Shown here: one piece after another, positions 1-11,400 of the stretch | How positions within the stretch are numbered: the first letter of the stretch is position 1 | Layout: every line of letters begins with the position of its first letter | Assembly (NCBI GenBank): GCA_014607495.2 | Contig: CP053171.1 | Coordinates: forward strand, 2,567,438 to 2,631,437 | Source of the DNA: Carposina sasakii | Lineage: Eukaryota; Arthropoda; Insecta; Lepidoptera; Carposinidae | DNA: 64,000 nt | Reading direction: 5' to 3' | Notes under the pieces: generated by a model | Database searches by the model: none | Seen by the model: only the letters and a program-made list of their open reading frames with translations | What the model was told of the DNA's origin: nothing | Program-made: the position numbers and the translations under genes

Positions 1-267
1 AATGGTAGTATGTTGATTTAATGAGCGCTCAATAAGTAATTTTACTTGAGATCGAATGTTGTTTAAAAATAGTTCAGGCAATATTTGAGATTCCTCACTA
101 CTAGCTAAGATTCTATAACTTGCAACACGATTTTTAAACGCTGACTTAATAATCTCAACGTTATCAAAAAGAGGAATAGTGGATTTTCTTTTGTGGTCAT
201 TACTACGTAGATGCCCTATCCATTGCTTTTTAGCTACATCAATACTGCAAAATGAACAAAAAGGCAT
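1..267 (-). CDS. Partial ORF, Polinton/adintovirus-like DNA polymerase N-terminus (5' end only)
   Basis: An 89-codon open frame starts at an ATG (267-265) and runs off the left edge without a stop. Seen: a Cys4-x2-Cys7-x11-His19-x5-His25 zinc-finger pattern in the first 25 residues, followed by a predicted helical stretch with an 'IIKSAFKNR' segment and a hydrophobic/charged helix. From memory of the family, this finger plus helix layout resembles the N-terminus of large proteins with a type B DNA polymerase in Polinton/Maverick-like or adintovirus/bidnavirus-related insertions in insect genomes. No polymerase motif lies in the window, so the family call is inference. Base composition is AT-rich, unlike the host exons. 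A host C2H2 gene is the alternative. Confidence 0.5.
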   Translation of the reverse strand, partial: MPFCSFCSIDVAKKQWIGHLRSNDHKRKSTIPLFDNVEIIKSAFKNRVASYRILASSEESQILPELFLNNIRSQVKLLIERSLNQHTTI

Positions 268-1316
268 TTTAACTAATAATAACTACCCTGAACGTATCAA
301 CTATGAAATTAAGCTATAGTTAATAATAATCCACTACTAACACTATTCACTTTTCCGTTAACTATAGATATTACAATACACAAATAAAGAAACCTTAGAT
401 AGTTCTTATCATAAACCACTTTGAACGATGTCGCGTTGGCAAATACAGCATGAGTTATTAGCTGAAATTGATACAGTCAAAGCCTAACAATAATGGTGTT
501 CACACATTATAAGGTTGCTTTGTAACAGTACGAGTATATTGGGTGATGATGTGTAGAAAAATATGTATGCTTACATAATAATATATTCGATAATCAGCCT
601 AGTCGATCACCGCCGCAGATCAGCTCTATTTTGATGCTCCTGTGAAACTGGATACGGATCTTTTCTGTAATAAAATATAAAATGGTTAGGTTCATCATAC
701 TATTTTATGTATGTTCATACTGTTGGAACACCACAGAAATAATTCTACATCCAACAGTGGTTACGAGAAAAAGTAGTCTAAAACTCTTTTAGACTAGTTG
801 TTTAGTTAATAATAACTACTTTAAAAGTTAACATTTCAGTTTAGGTTCCTACTCAATTGTATTAGCAATGTTACTATAAATCCGTATAACTATAGATCTC
901 AGCAACGTAAATTGCTAGGTTTCTTCATTAGCTTATGATATCTATGTTATATAATACTAGCGGACACCTCAACTCAGCCCGCGTGGACTACAGAAAAAAG
1001 TGTCAACCCATAAGTATAAAGTGGTTTACGTACTTCTAAGTAAAAATCTGGTTTTAAAACCAAGGCGCGCAAATACGTACCATCCCTATAAGGAACTATA
1101 GGGTGTTCTCTCAAGCGATGAAGCTAACAACTTGTCACCGACCTTATATATCTAACCCTGCTACGCTAAACGTGACTGTAGGGATCTTTTCGATCATGGT
1201 GGCCATCTCAACTAAGATTAGCCGACTGCGCAAGATATAATTATAGTGCGCAAGTGTATGCACAAACACAGAACAAGAACAGTAAAATTGTTTTAACTGA
1301 TACATACCGAAAATGA

Positions 1317-1530
1317 TTTAACGAAGAGCAGAGTGACAAAGCACAGAGACGGTCAGCAAAATCCCAGCTTCAGCTTCTATTCCAGAGTCATGGTGTGGTG
1401 GTGACAGCTCAAGTCCAGAGACGGTGAACAAAATCCCAACTTCGGCTTCTACGGCGGTGATGACTTGCTTCAGGCTCAGAGCGCTTCTACTTGTACCTTT
1501 AATCAAGGACTGGAACGAGTGAAGCATGTT
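1317..1530. other. GC-moderate stretch, no gene recognised
   Basis: Contains a direct internal duplication on a roughly 65-base scale: two versions of 'ccagagacggt(c/g)a(g/a)caaaatccca' around 1345-1365 and 1415-1437, each followed by 'cttc(a/g)gcttct'. A 69-codon minus-strand frame spans it but has no recognisable domain or neighbouring splice sites in phase. Confidence 0.3.
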
Positions 1531-1689
1531 TCGAAATGTTCGTGTTTTATACCATTCCTAAAATCGAATAATTAATTATTCAAACGAATTATGTTTCATT
1601 AAAATCGTATGTACTTACTACCCTTTGCTTTAAAACTACATAATTACAAATTTGTTAATGCGGATATTTTTTTACCTTCAAAGTAATAA

Positions 1690-2130
1690 TCACATTTAGC
1701 TTGCATTTTTTGAATGAGTATTATATTGAATCACTTTTATATTACCAATTTATCATTGCATTTGGTAATTCAATATGGGTACACTGAATGTATCTAGCTT
1801 GCACTTTTTTAGCGGTAATATTAATTAGGTAAATATTTTAGGCAAACTAGAATAAAATTTGAACAAATTTAAATAAGCATCTGATTACCTCGATTTCATT
1901 GAATAATTATATTTAGCTTGCACTTTTTGCACGACCTCATTACTGTTTTTGTTTCACAAATTAGCATTTGCGTTTGGCTATTCAATTTATGTGTAGAAAA
2001 TACCTCTAGCTTGCACTTTTTAGCAGTATATTTGATTTTGTCAATATTATTTTCGCCAAACTAAGGTAAAATTCATGACAAATTTATTAATGCAGGTGTT
2101 TTCCTAATAATTACAAGTTTATTGCATTTT
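1690..2130. repeat. Degenerate tandem array with a TAGCTTGCACTTTTT motif
   Basis: The motif TAGCTTGCACTTTTT (first copy with one change) recurs at about 1697, 1794, 1914 and 2010, spaced 95-120 bases. Alternate repeats share more flanking sequence: 1794 and 2010 are both followed by 'agc(g/a)gtA', a 'gcaaact' or 'ccaaact' stretch and an 'acaaattt' stretch. This points to a decayed tandem array with a unit near 215 bases made of two related halves. It lies between the left-edge ORF and the plus-strand ORFs, inside the presumed mobile block. Confidence 0.55.
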
Positions 2131-2211
2131 TTAACCAACATCTTTATCTTTGTAAAATTCGACATTAAAAGGCCGGTTTAAAATGGTAAACCGTCACAAA
2201 CAACCCGGACT

Positions 2212-2480
2212 CATCCAAAGGACTTCATTCAATAGACTCAAGTATAGCTGCACTCCAAGCTGTGAACATCTAGCTGCACTTCTAACCAGGACCCACTCAT
2301 AGCCAAGACAAGACTTCGAAGCCTAGCAGCACTCCTTGTAACGCGGTTACAGGTCAAGATCTTGCTCATCGCCAAGAAGCCGCGATCATCTAGCCGCACT
2401 CATAGTTGTGACCCGCTCATAGCCAAAACAAGACTTGGAAGCCTTGTTCATCTAATCGCAAGAAAATTCACCCTGAAAAT
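2212..2480 (+). repeat. Imperfect tandem repeats, possible 5' exon ending at a consensus splice donor
   Basis: Units built around 'catctagc(t/c)gcact', 'actcatagcc' and 'caagactt(c/g)gaagcc' recur three times between 2230 and 2455. The block ends at 2478 with 'gaaaat|gtaagt', a strong donor, and the next acceptor is a long T-tract plus CAG before 2656. It may be the first, noncoding or weakly coding exon of the gene at 2656-3288; this is inference. Confidence 0.35.
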
Positions 2481-2655
2481 GTAAGTCATAGTTAACATCA
2501 CATTTCAGTTGGTTTCTGTGGATCATTTTATTAAATGAAAAACAAATCTTTTTCGTTACAGTCATGAAAATCTTAGAACGTTATGTTTGAATAAATAAGA
2601 TGGTTAGATATTTATAAAGTGAAAATAATATTTTGTGTTTTTTTTTTTTCTCAGG

Positions 2656-3288
2656 TCTGACTCCGAAGGCTCTTCAGAATCAATCTCTAAAGGATCAAAA
2701 AAACCAAATACAAAATCAAAGAAAAGGTCTCAAGAGCAAAATACCAAAAAGCGAGCCTCGAATCAACCCGAAAATATTAGTATGTATGTACCTACTAATT
2801 TTAATTTTTCGTTTAGATGATATTCTTTTATTTCATAAATAACTATACTTACCTATATATAGTGGTACCTAGTGTAATAGTTCACCCATTACAATGAATT
2901 TGTAGATATTGTTTTTGTGTACCTTAAATATGTTTTTTATTGTTACAGCAAAAGAGTCAAGAACCACGATCTCTTTGGGTTGAGCAATAACAAAAACAAG
3001 CAAACCGAAGAAACAAACCTAGCATGTTTCTTCGTAAACAGAGTGGCAAACGGCACCGAAAAGCGCACAGCTTGCCTTAAAGGAGACTTTATCGTCGATC
3101 TAAAGATCTACACCAAGGAAGACTTTATAAGCGTGGACGCGGCTGAAGCATGGCGCAAGGCCAGTGTGCGGCTCAAACTACAGCTAACAGAAGAGAGCAC
3201 TCAATGGGAAAGGCTTACGGAGTTCGTTACTTCTGTAGACAACTTGTTTACAGACGAACCCCGTTTTTATAGTGATAGCAAAAAATAA
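2656..3288 (+). CDS. Unrecognised two-exon gene (spliced model), 3' part
   Basis: Exon a (2656-2783) follows an 18-base T-rich tract and CAG. It encodes a Ser/Lys/Gln-rich, low-complexity basic segment starting SDSEGSSES. Donor GTATGT at 2784 gives phase 2. Exon b starts after TTACAG at 2948, fits that phase and stays open for 113 codons to a TAA at 3286-3288. Exon b has a mixed alpha/beta-like composition with a Trp-rich helical stretch (AEAWRKASVRLKLQL) and no family I recognise. Because it sits beside the polymerase-like ORF and between tandem arrays it may belong to the mobile element rather than the host. The upstream start is not identified. Confidence 0.4.
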
Positions 3289-3326
3289 GTAAAACTAATT
3301 TGTACCTAATTAGATATTATTCGTAT

Positions 3327-3728
3327 TTTCGAGTCGTATGATGATCCGATATTATTTTCACAAAACACGCAATCTCCTGAATGGAGATTAGAAGAAGTTC
3401 ATAATAATGATTTAGTTAACAAAATTAAAATAAAAAAAAAACTTTGTCCAAACATAAGAAACAGTTGAATATTCAGAATAAAGTACATAGAAGGAGTACT
3501 CCCGGAGCACCACCATCATTTGTAATGAACAGAAAATCAACGAAGGCAAATAGAGTTTTAATAATAAAAATTATGAACATAAATGATTATGAAGATCAAG
3601 AAATTGATAGTGAAAATATACTTTTAAACGCACAATATGTTGCAGACGAATGGTACGACGAAATCATAGACAGTGCGGAGAGTTTGGTTAGCAAAATTTC
3701 GAAAAAAAAAATTGTGGTTATAGTGTAG
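3327..3728 (+). pseudogene. Acidic ORF broken at an A-run, function unknown
   Basis: A frame from 3327 reads ESYDDPILFSQN and so on up to the A-run 3432-3440; after the run the open frame lies in another register and continues 90 codons to TAG at 3726-3728. The second part has an acidic centre (INDYEDQEIDSEN) and a hydrophobic C-terminus (KKKIVVIV). Both parts look coding by composition and share one spacing, so a single gene with a homopolymer frame break is the simplest reading. No ATG is well placed for the downstream half (first internal ATG at about 3528). No family recognised. Confidence 0.35.
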
Positions 3729-3896
3729 GTTTTTAAGACAGTTTAAATTGTAAAAAAGGAATTCTGTTTATAATTTTCTCATAATCTATATGTCTATTGA
3801 ATGAAGTCCTTTGGATGAGTTATATAATTTGGTGTTTTATTAATCTTAATAAATCCCTACTAATACAAAATAGAGCACTGTTAGTTTGCAAACCTA

Positions 3897-4235
3897 TTAT
3901 GATATATCTAGGTTTTTCGATTTGAGTTGAAGTTTTAAGAGACCACGTATGTTTTGTGGTAATAAAGGATATTCGTATAGATCCCAATTTCTGAACACTA
4001 ATTGTTTGGATCTGTCTTTGTCTAAAACTTTTAACAAATTAAGTTTTTCTCTATCAGATACCTTAACATGAGGAACAAAGATACAAGAGTGACTAGATCC
4101 CATGATGAGTAATCCTGTATCGAAAACAATGGAGATTCTCGTAAAGCTAACTCGACGATTCACGGCAATCGTTCCACCGAATAAATTGGACAATACTTTG
4201 GTTCTCGCCGGCTGGCGATTCCTTGGTAGTGTAAG
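3897..4235 (-). CDS. Unrecognised minus-strand ORF, about 98-115 codons
   Basis: Open on the minus strand from about 4235 to a stop at 3897-3899. It has no ATG near the 5' end (the first possible start is TTG at 4193), so it is an exon or the 3' part of a larger frame. The product has a beta-rich look (FGGTIAVNRR, VSFTRISIVFDTG, SSHSCIFVPHV) and a basic C-terminus. I do not recognise it. It is directly followed on its 5' side by the 150-bp tandem repeats. Membership in the mobile block is inference. Confidence 0.35.
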   Translation of the reverse strand, partial: LTLPRNRQPARTKVLSNLFGGTIAVNRRVSFTRISIVFDTGLLIMGSSHSCIFVPHVKVSDREKLNLLKVLDKDRSKQLVFRNWDLYEYPLLPQNIRGLLKLQLKSKNLDIS

Positions 4236-4288
4236 TATGTAACATGCCTAACCAAATTCTTTTCAGTTGTGATAGCTCATTGAGCTAA

Positions 4289-4700
4289 ACCTTGGTTAGG
4301 ACCCTGTTCCACTAAATTTATTTCATGTACTGATTTTGATGTTGTACAATTGTCGCATTCAGATTGTACATTTAAATAGGTTCGGTTTATTAAAATTTAT
4401 ATCTGTTAATGGGAAAGCACTCCGCTTGTAGTGAGCGAAGCGAAAACCTTGGTTAGGGCCCTGTTCCACTAAATTTATTTCATGTACTGATTTTGATGTT
4501 GTACAATTGTCGCATTCACATTTAAATAGGTTCGGTTTATTAAAATTTATATCTGTTAATGGGAAAGCACTCCGCTTGTAGTGAGCGAAGCGAAAACCTT
4601 GGTTAGGGCCCTGTTCCACTCTGTTATTGGGAAAGCACCCCGCTTGTAGTGAGCGAAGCGATACGAAAAGCTTTGGGGGGTAGCTTTCCCAATACCGTAC
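4289..4700. repeat. Tandem 150/157-bp repeats ending in a hairpin
   Basis: 'accttggttagg(a/g)ccctgttccact' starts at 4289, 4446 and 4596. The first unit is 157 and the second 150 bases, differing mainly by a 7-base insertion near 4365. A third unit is truncated after about 30 bases and resumes at 'tattgggaaagca'. The block closes with an imperfect inverted repeat: 'tattgggaaagc' near 4625 pairs with 'gctttcccaata' at 4682-4693 around a GC-richer loop. Such an arrangement could mark a terminus of the mobile block. Confidence 0.6.
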
Positions 4701-5058
4701 TACTCATAATAAAACACATCGCCGGCAGCCATAGCGCTGCCTCCACTTTACACTTTACAATTTTATAATTTATCATGTCGTATCAATCGCGCACTTAGTA
4801 CATAAATTAGCAGACTGCAATCATTTCATACAATTCATTGAAACACCATAGAGTGTCTTACAACTGGCACGCTTACCAAATTAATTAAGTAATCCTCACC
4901 AAGTTAGGTTGTTGAACACTTATTTATTCTGGCAGTCAAATTGAATTTATATAACGACACAGCTGTATTCCCGAAATGATACCCGGACCGAAGGATCATA
5001 AAGGGACTCCTACAGGCACGTTTATCATAGCAAAACAGATGTTAAGTAAACGATCGGA

Positions 5059-5174
5059 GGGGTAAGCACGAACCTCTCGATAGTCCATAACGCTATGGTG
5101 AAACTGTCAAATCACATAGATTTTGGTAGCGAGTCGCTAGAGTTACGCCGCGTAAAAAGGTTCGTGCTTACCCC
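5059..5174. mobile_element. Short hairpin MITE (GGGGTAAGCACGAACC ends)
   Basis: Ends 'ggggtaagcacgaacct' and 'aggttcgtgcttacccc' are perfect inverted repeats of 17 bases. A related, more decayed copy is at 59657-59756 and shares the internal 'aaactgtcaaatcacatagatttt' tract and 'cgccgcgtaaaaa'. The element is about 116 bases with no coding capacity. Confidence 0.75.
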
Positions 5175-5285
5175 ACAGTAATAAGTTGCTAGCTCATGAC
5201 CCGAGATAATGCCCCAATCCCTTAATCTACAACATGCACAGAAGGCGATAGAGCTGATGTAGTCTTGTCAAGCCCCCGCATCAGC
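5163..5285 (-). repeat. SINE-like repeat, family with 'tgcatgtcgtaagagtcgac'
   Basis: Minus-strand fragment of the most abundant dispersed repeat in the window (best copies 40855-41090 and 36390-36590). Recognisable parts are the leading 'cgggggcttgacaagac' and the 'gagctagcaact' tract. Host exon 6 of the coiled-coil gene lies about 215 bases away. Confidence 0.6.
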
Positions 5286-5318
5286 ACAGAATTATATTGA
5301 ATTTATATGTGCAAACAA

Positions 5319-5466
5319 TATGGTCAATTCTGACCGTCATGCTTAAAACATAAACTTAAAATTAGACAGGTTTGTCCCTCTACAATCTTAACATATGAAT
5401 GGCTGAGACAAAAAGGGACAGGTAGGACTAAGTTTAAGTTTAGTGTGACGGTCAGAATCGACCATA
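5319..5466. mobile_element. Palindromic MITE, TGGTCGATTCTGACCGTCA family, copy 1
   Basis: The left end 'tggtcaattctgaccgtca' is the reverse complement of the right end near 5447-5466; most of the 148 bases can fold on themselves. Other copies: 33481-33614, 42347-42488 and 54708-54855. Its right end is only about 30 bases from the 3' edge of the coiled-coil gene exon 6. Confidence 0.8.
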
Positions 5467-5497
5467 ATATCTACAGGATGACATTTTGAAAAGGTAC

Positions 5498-8400
5498 CTT
5501 GTCAGTCAAAGTCGCGATGTTAACGCCCCGATGTTCCACTTGCGCCTTCAGGGACTCGCACTCTCCTCTGATGTGGTCCACGAGGCGATTTTGACGCACC
5601 GAGTTGTTGTCAGCTTCCTTGAGAACAGGACAATTAAGATGAGTATATTAAATGAGGTAATATCACTATCTCTCTCACTCTCACTAGGAATAAGCACACC
5701 TTTAACGTTTTTCTGTGTACGATAAAGAATAATAAAAAATCTTACATTGTAAGTAGCTATATTTAGCTAAGCATTTCAAAAATTACAGTCACGTCACTCA
5801 ATCAGAAAAGGTTAAAAAAGCAAAAATTTATGACACGCCAAGGTTAGAAAGACACCACATTCTTGCGGCTTCGTGCTCTTAGAAAATTAATAATTAACAT
5901 ACACAACATAATAAATAACATATACACATGGCTGCGTTGCCGATTTGAGATAGCTAGAACTGCAGGATCAAAGAGGAGATCCCACAGCCCCGTTTTGCAT
6001 AGCGGATGCAGATTTAAACGATCTATCTATGATGACAGTGGCTAGCTTATGGCCTGAGAGAACACCAAAGTTCCTTAGCCGATGCTTACGACATGCACGG
6101 CAAAAGATGCAGGCGATAATGTATTCTAGTGAAGCCACGCATCAGCACAGGTTTTTATAGAAAAGGGCACGGTCTATTGCGAGTGTTTTGACCAAATTTA
6201 ATTAGATTTTAACCTACCTCCAACTGCTCCTCAAGCTTGGCGATGGTTTCCTCAGCTTGCGTATTACGAACATCGAGCTCCTCCTGGTAAGCCATGGAGT
6301 TGGCGAGACGTTGCTTTAGCCCGTCCACTTCTCCTTGAAGCCTCGCTTTCTCCTTCTCGAATTTCTCCTTTTCCTTCACCGCTGATGTCGCACCGCTGTT
6401 GATGTTTGAAAATTATTTGCATTTGAGAAATTATTCCCGCTTCTTCTTAGAAGACGTACTCGTATGTACCAATGTTTGTTTAATTGTGCTCGTAGATGCA
6501 ATATGAACCGCGTGTTCCTTCAAAGTATTTCGAACTACCCGTATTTTATTTAGAGCTCCAGCTTAACTATGAAATATTTTTAAGATGGCGGTATATTTAT
6601 AAAACGATATGTTTACAGGTAAGTAAGTATCCAAAGGAGGAGGCTTTTAAATATGTACATTGTAGATACGTTTAGGGCCGGCGCTCACTGCCGGCACGGT
6701 TCGGGATGTCATGGCAAAGGATTTTATTACTGATCAAGTTATTTAGATTCTTATTTCAATGAGTTTAGAATTCCTGTTACTTTATTTTGATACCACGATG
6801 CCGCGGCATGACGCGACGCGCCGCGGGATGCTGCGGCATGACGTGTCATGCCGTTTCATTCCATGGGTTGCCTTTTGTTTTTGAATTGTCTTTTCGTCAA
6901 ATTAGCTGTTCTGATTTGTCTCTCTTCATTCATCTTCAGCTAGATGTGCTATTAATTCTAAATCCAAATCAACCATAACGACACACTAACTTCGAATCTG
7001 CGCGGAGCAAAACTGATTGATATCAGAGTGACTGGGCTTTCAGCAGGATGCCACGGCATTTGTCCGGATGCCGCAGCACGACCTTCCGTGCCATGCCATT
7101 CCATGCCAGCAGTGAGCGCCGGCCCTTAGTGTTTTAGGTAAACCACTGAGACACCATTATAAGAGCCAAAAAAAGTATTTATATTTATTAACTGCGCGGG
7201 GCTTGTGGTTTGAATAGGTAGGTACAGATAGATACATCGGGAATAGCGTGATTGTATGAATGTACAATAAACAGACATATATAAATGAAAGATCCTTACA
7301 CATCGTCATCGCCAGCTCTCTTCCTAGCATCCAGCTCTTTCTCCAACTTGGTAACGATCTTCTTCATGGTCTCCAAGCTTTCGACACTGGCCAGTTCTCG
7401 GGCGTGCATGGCATCTGCCAGGGCACGAGCCTCGACTGTGCAGGTTGAAAGTCATGTTTAATAATATGCTACTCACTTAATTTACTTGCTGAATAACAGT
7501 TTTGTATCTTTCACTACTAAGAGAATGAAGTTTTTTTATTGGAATGAACGACACGGCACACGTGGCCATCTTGTTGTGATCTACCCGCAAAATAATTTAT
7601 CGAAACAGCGGATCGAAAAGTAGAATGACGCTGCTTTTTTCATTTACATACATACATACATATAATCACGCCTTTATCCCTTATGGGATAGGCAGAGCAC
7701 CAAGGGCACATTTTTCATTTCTTTCGCTCAATTTAGATTCTTAAAGAATATAAAAAAAAAATGAAAAACAGCATATAACAAAAAGTGAACTATCTGCTCC
7801 ACTAAGTAATAACTAATTAATAAATGTACTAGCAGAAACTCCCAAAAAAGAGTAAAACTAATAAATAAGTGCATAGGTTCATTTGACAGAGCGTAATTTT
7901 TTTCTTAGAAGAACTTCCTGTTCCAGTTTTTGAACAAACATTTTTTGGGTTTTGTCCTACACAAAGGAACTTGCGCCATCGTTCGAAGGTACTACTTGGT
8001 GAAACACATTATTACCTATTCACTATGGGTGCGCCCACCACCGGGCCCTACACCCTCCACTGACCCTCGGATCTGATAACTCATAATTGCGACAACAGGC
8101 ACTTGCACTAACTACAATCGCCATGAGAAACCAGACCCGAGCACCTAGCATGCAAGACGATACATTGCACCATTCCGAAATCAAAAACTAGATAAATAAT
8201 CTACATATGTTTCGCCAACAACCGTGGCATCCTCAGGATTATAGAAATTAATAAATTAGTAAACCACTAATTATTATAAACCTCTAAAACCCAACACATT
8301 ACTTACACAGAATTAACCTATGTCAGTATTACCTATGTCTGCTCTAAGCTTCTCTATAGTCTTATTAGCTTCAGAGATCTCAGCCACGTAATCGTTGACG

Positions 8401-11400
8401 GTGTCATCAAATCTTCCAAGTTTTATCTGAAAACGCACAACATATTACATACAGCTTTGATGCAGCTACGTTCAAATAATGCAATATACTTATAAGTTAT
8501 AACGCTGGGCAGAAGTAGGTATACTGCCAACACTTAAGCCTTGCACCACGGCACAGATTGCATGATAGTTAGTACTACCAAGGGGAGAGGTTCATTATTA
8601 TCATTTGGCCGTAGGAAAGGAAGTCCGCTACTGAACATAGGCCTCTCCTGATGCTCTCCACTGGGACCGGTTGAAAGCGGCCTGCATCCAGTAGATAGGT
8701 ACCTAGGTACTTACCCGAGACTGACAAAGTGTCCGTGCATCTAGCTAGCGGGTGGCTTTCCCACAGGTTATATTTCTATTTTTCCCACGCTATACTTTTC
8801 ATTGTTAACCCCAACATAGGTACATATACAGGATGATTTTTGGTCGTCAACGTTCCCGAAAACTACGGAATCTCCTTATCATCACGATCATTTTTCTCCA
8901 TGGAAGCATACCTGGGAAGTGTCTGGTTTCCAAAATATTAGGGTCCAAAGTTGAGTAAATAGATGCGTTTTTCTGCATAAATGCACATAGACGCGCGTAA
9001 CAGGATTTTTTCACGAAAAATAATTAATATCTGTCTATAAAAAAACTAACATAAACAATAGACACTATAAATTTCGCACGATCAAGGAATTTAAATTTTT
9101 TTTTCAAAAAAAAAATTTTTTTTCCCAGCATTTTTTTTGGCATAAACTTACTTTATTTCATGTATAGAGTACGTACCCTTCGTTAAAGGTGGCCACAAAA
9201 AAACATACTGTATACATATACAGGATGATTTTTGGTCGTCAACGTTCCCGAAAACTACGGAATCTCCTCATCATCACGATCATTTTTCTCCATGGAAGCA
9301 TACCTGGGAAGTGTCTGGTTTCCAAAATATTAAGGTCCAAAGTTGAGTAAATAGACTGCGTTTTTCTGCATAAATGCACATAGACGCGCGTAGCAGGATT
9401 TTTTCACGAAAAATAATTAATATCTGTCTATAAAAAAAACTAACATAAACACTAGACACTACAAATTTCGCACGATCAAGGAATTTAAAATTTATTTAAA
9501 AAAAAAAAATTTTTTTTTGGCATAAACTTACTTTATTTCATGTATAGAATACGTACCCTTCGTTAAAGGTGGCCACAAAAAAACATCCTGTATATACATA
9601 AAATATCATAAGTACTTATGATTAATCATTATTGAAATAAAATTTATCAGAGCTTCTCTATGCTTCGTTTCAAGTCAAGTACGACAAGGCAGTTGTTTGC
9701 TTCGCTCAGCTTAGGTAAATAGTTTCGTAATTAATATTGTCTATCCACTAATGAGTTATGTGTAGCTACTTCATCTTAGGTTTTCCCTTACAATTTAGAG
9801 GTCTTTCTACGAATTGTGACATTTGCAGAAATTGGGGAAAAACCGAGGTTATATCATGGTAACATAAACTACATAAACAGTTATTTATGTTATTCTAAGA
9901 AAGTTTACTTAATAGGAAGTAAAGATGAATTCCCTGACATATAATTTACTTGTTTACTGAAGAAACATAATCAGGTACATATAAGTAATAATGGAATATA
10001 AATTTTAACATATGCGTGAGAAAACATGACGAACGGTTTTTTGACAGTGTGTGTTAACTGTGTGTGTGTGTGTGTTTGAAAGTGTGTGGTATAGGTTAGG
10101 TTAGGTTTGATATTTTCACCTGTTAGCGACTATTTTAAGCGACAAGTGGTAAAGAGTGAGCCTACCGTCTCTTTTCATGCACAAACTTCATTCGGCTTAC
10201 CTACTTAAAATGCTGTTCCTTGCCCTTGCCTCTGAGACAGAAATTATACCGTAATACTAATATTGTATTCTCAGTGAGTTTGGACAATTGGCTATTAAGA
10301 TAATTTCCTTTAGGTGTCATGTTAATGTCTGACAAGATGACTCAAACAATCGATTAACCAGAAGGCAACTCCGGGTCAGTAATGGCTGCATAATCTAATA
10401 TCACCTTGACATCCCAACGATACTATCTTTTAATATTATTCATCGATCGATATAATGCTGGTACTGAAGCGGGACTACATTAGAATACAGCAGCTGCATC
10501 TCCTTCCGTGCATGTCTTAAGATTCGCTAAGGAATCAGGCGAAGAGATAGTAACTTGTCGCTGATCTTGTAGAACTGCACAAGTAGCATGACCTGCGAAA
10601 CACGATATGATAAACCGATTTATCGACATTTAACATGTCACAATACGATAAATATAGCCGCCATGTTGAATTTTGTATAGAGACGATACGATATCGTAAG
10701 ATACGATATCCACGATGCGTGGTCATGCTAGTGGTCTGGTAATCAAATTCATATAATTTAAATCATATCCATTAGTTTGAAAATAGACTGAAGTTAGTTG
10801 AAAATTAGAATCCCGAATAGTACCTACCTAACGCCTGATAATTATAATTACTTACGTCTGCAAATTTTACATAAAGAATCAGAAATGACTAGATATTTCC
10901 AAGAAGGGAGTTATTAAAGATACCTAAAGGTACCGATACTTACTTTGAAGGCATTGATCTCACCGGCTGCTGTGGCGTTGTCCCCTTTGAGCTTGTAGTA
11001 GCTGTCGTAGAGCTTCGTGTACACATCTGCGTACAGCTTCAGGCCTTCCGCCTCGCGCATGGCATCGAGGACCTGGAGACACAGCATCAGTTAGTTTGCC
11101 ATTTGTTATCAGTTATTCCTGTGATGATTCGGGACTTCACTAGAATACGTTACTCTGCATTTCCTTCTGTGCATGTCGTAAGAGTCGACTATGGAACTCA
11201 TGGGCATTGTCCCAGGCTAGGAACTAGTCACTGATAATTTACCTGGCATAGCGAAATGCTAAAAGTGGCTGTAAGATCTCGTTGATCTATTCCGGTCCGA
11301 TCCCTTAAACTAATCCCCTTTTTTACTTTAAATCCACAACAAATTCTGGTCTGATACCAAAATAATTTTTAGATTCCGGTCTAATCTCGTGGAGTTCTTT

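Noticed and set aside
4359..4619. 86-codon minus ORF with an internal repeat
   Set aside because: Follows exactly the 150-bp tandem repeat; no independent coding signal.
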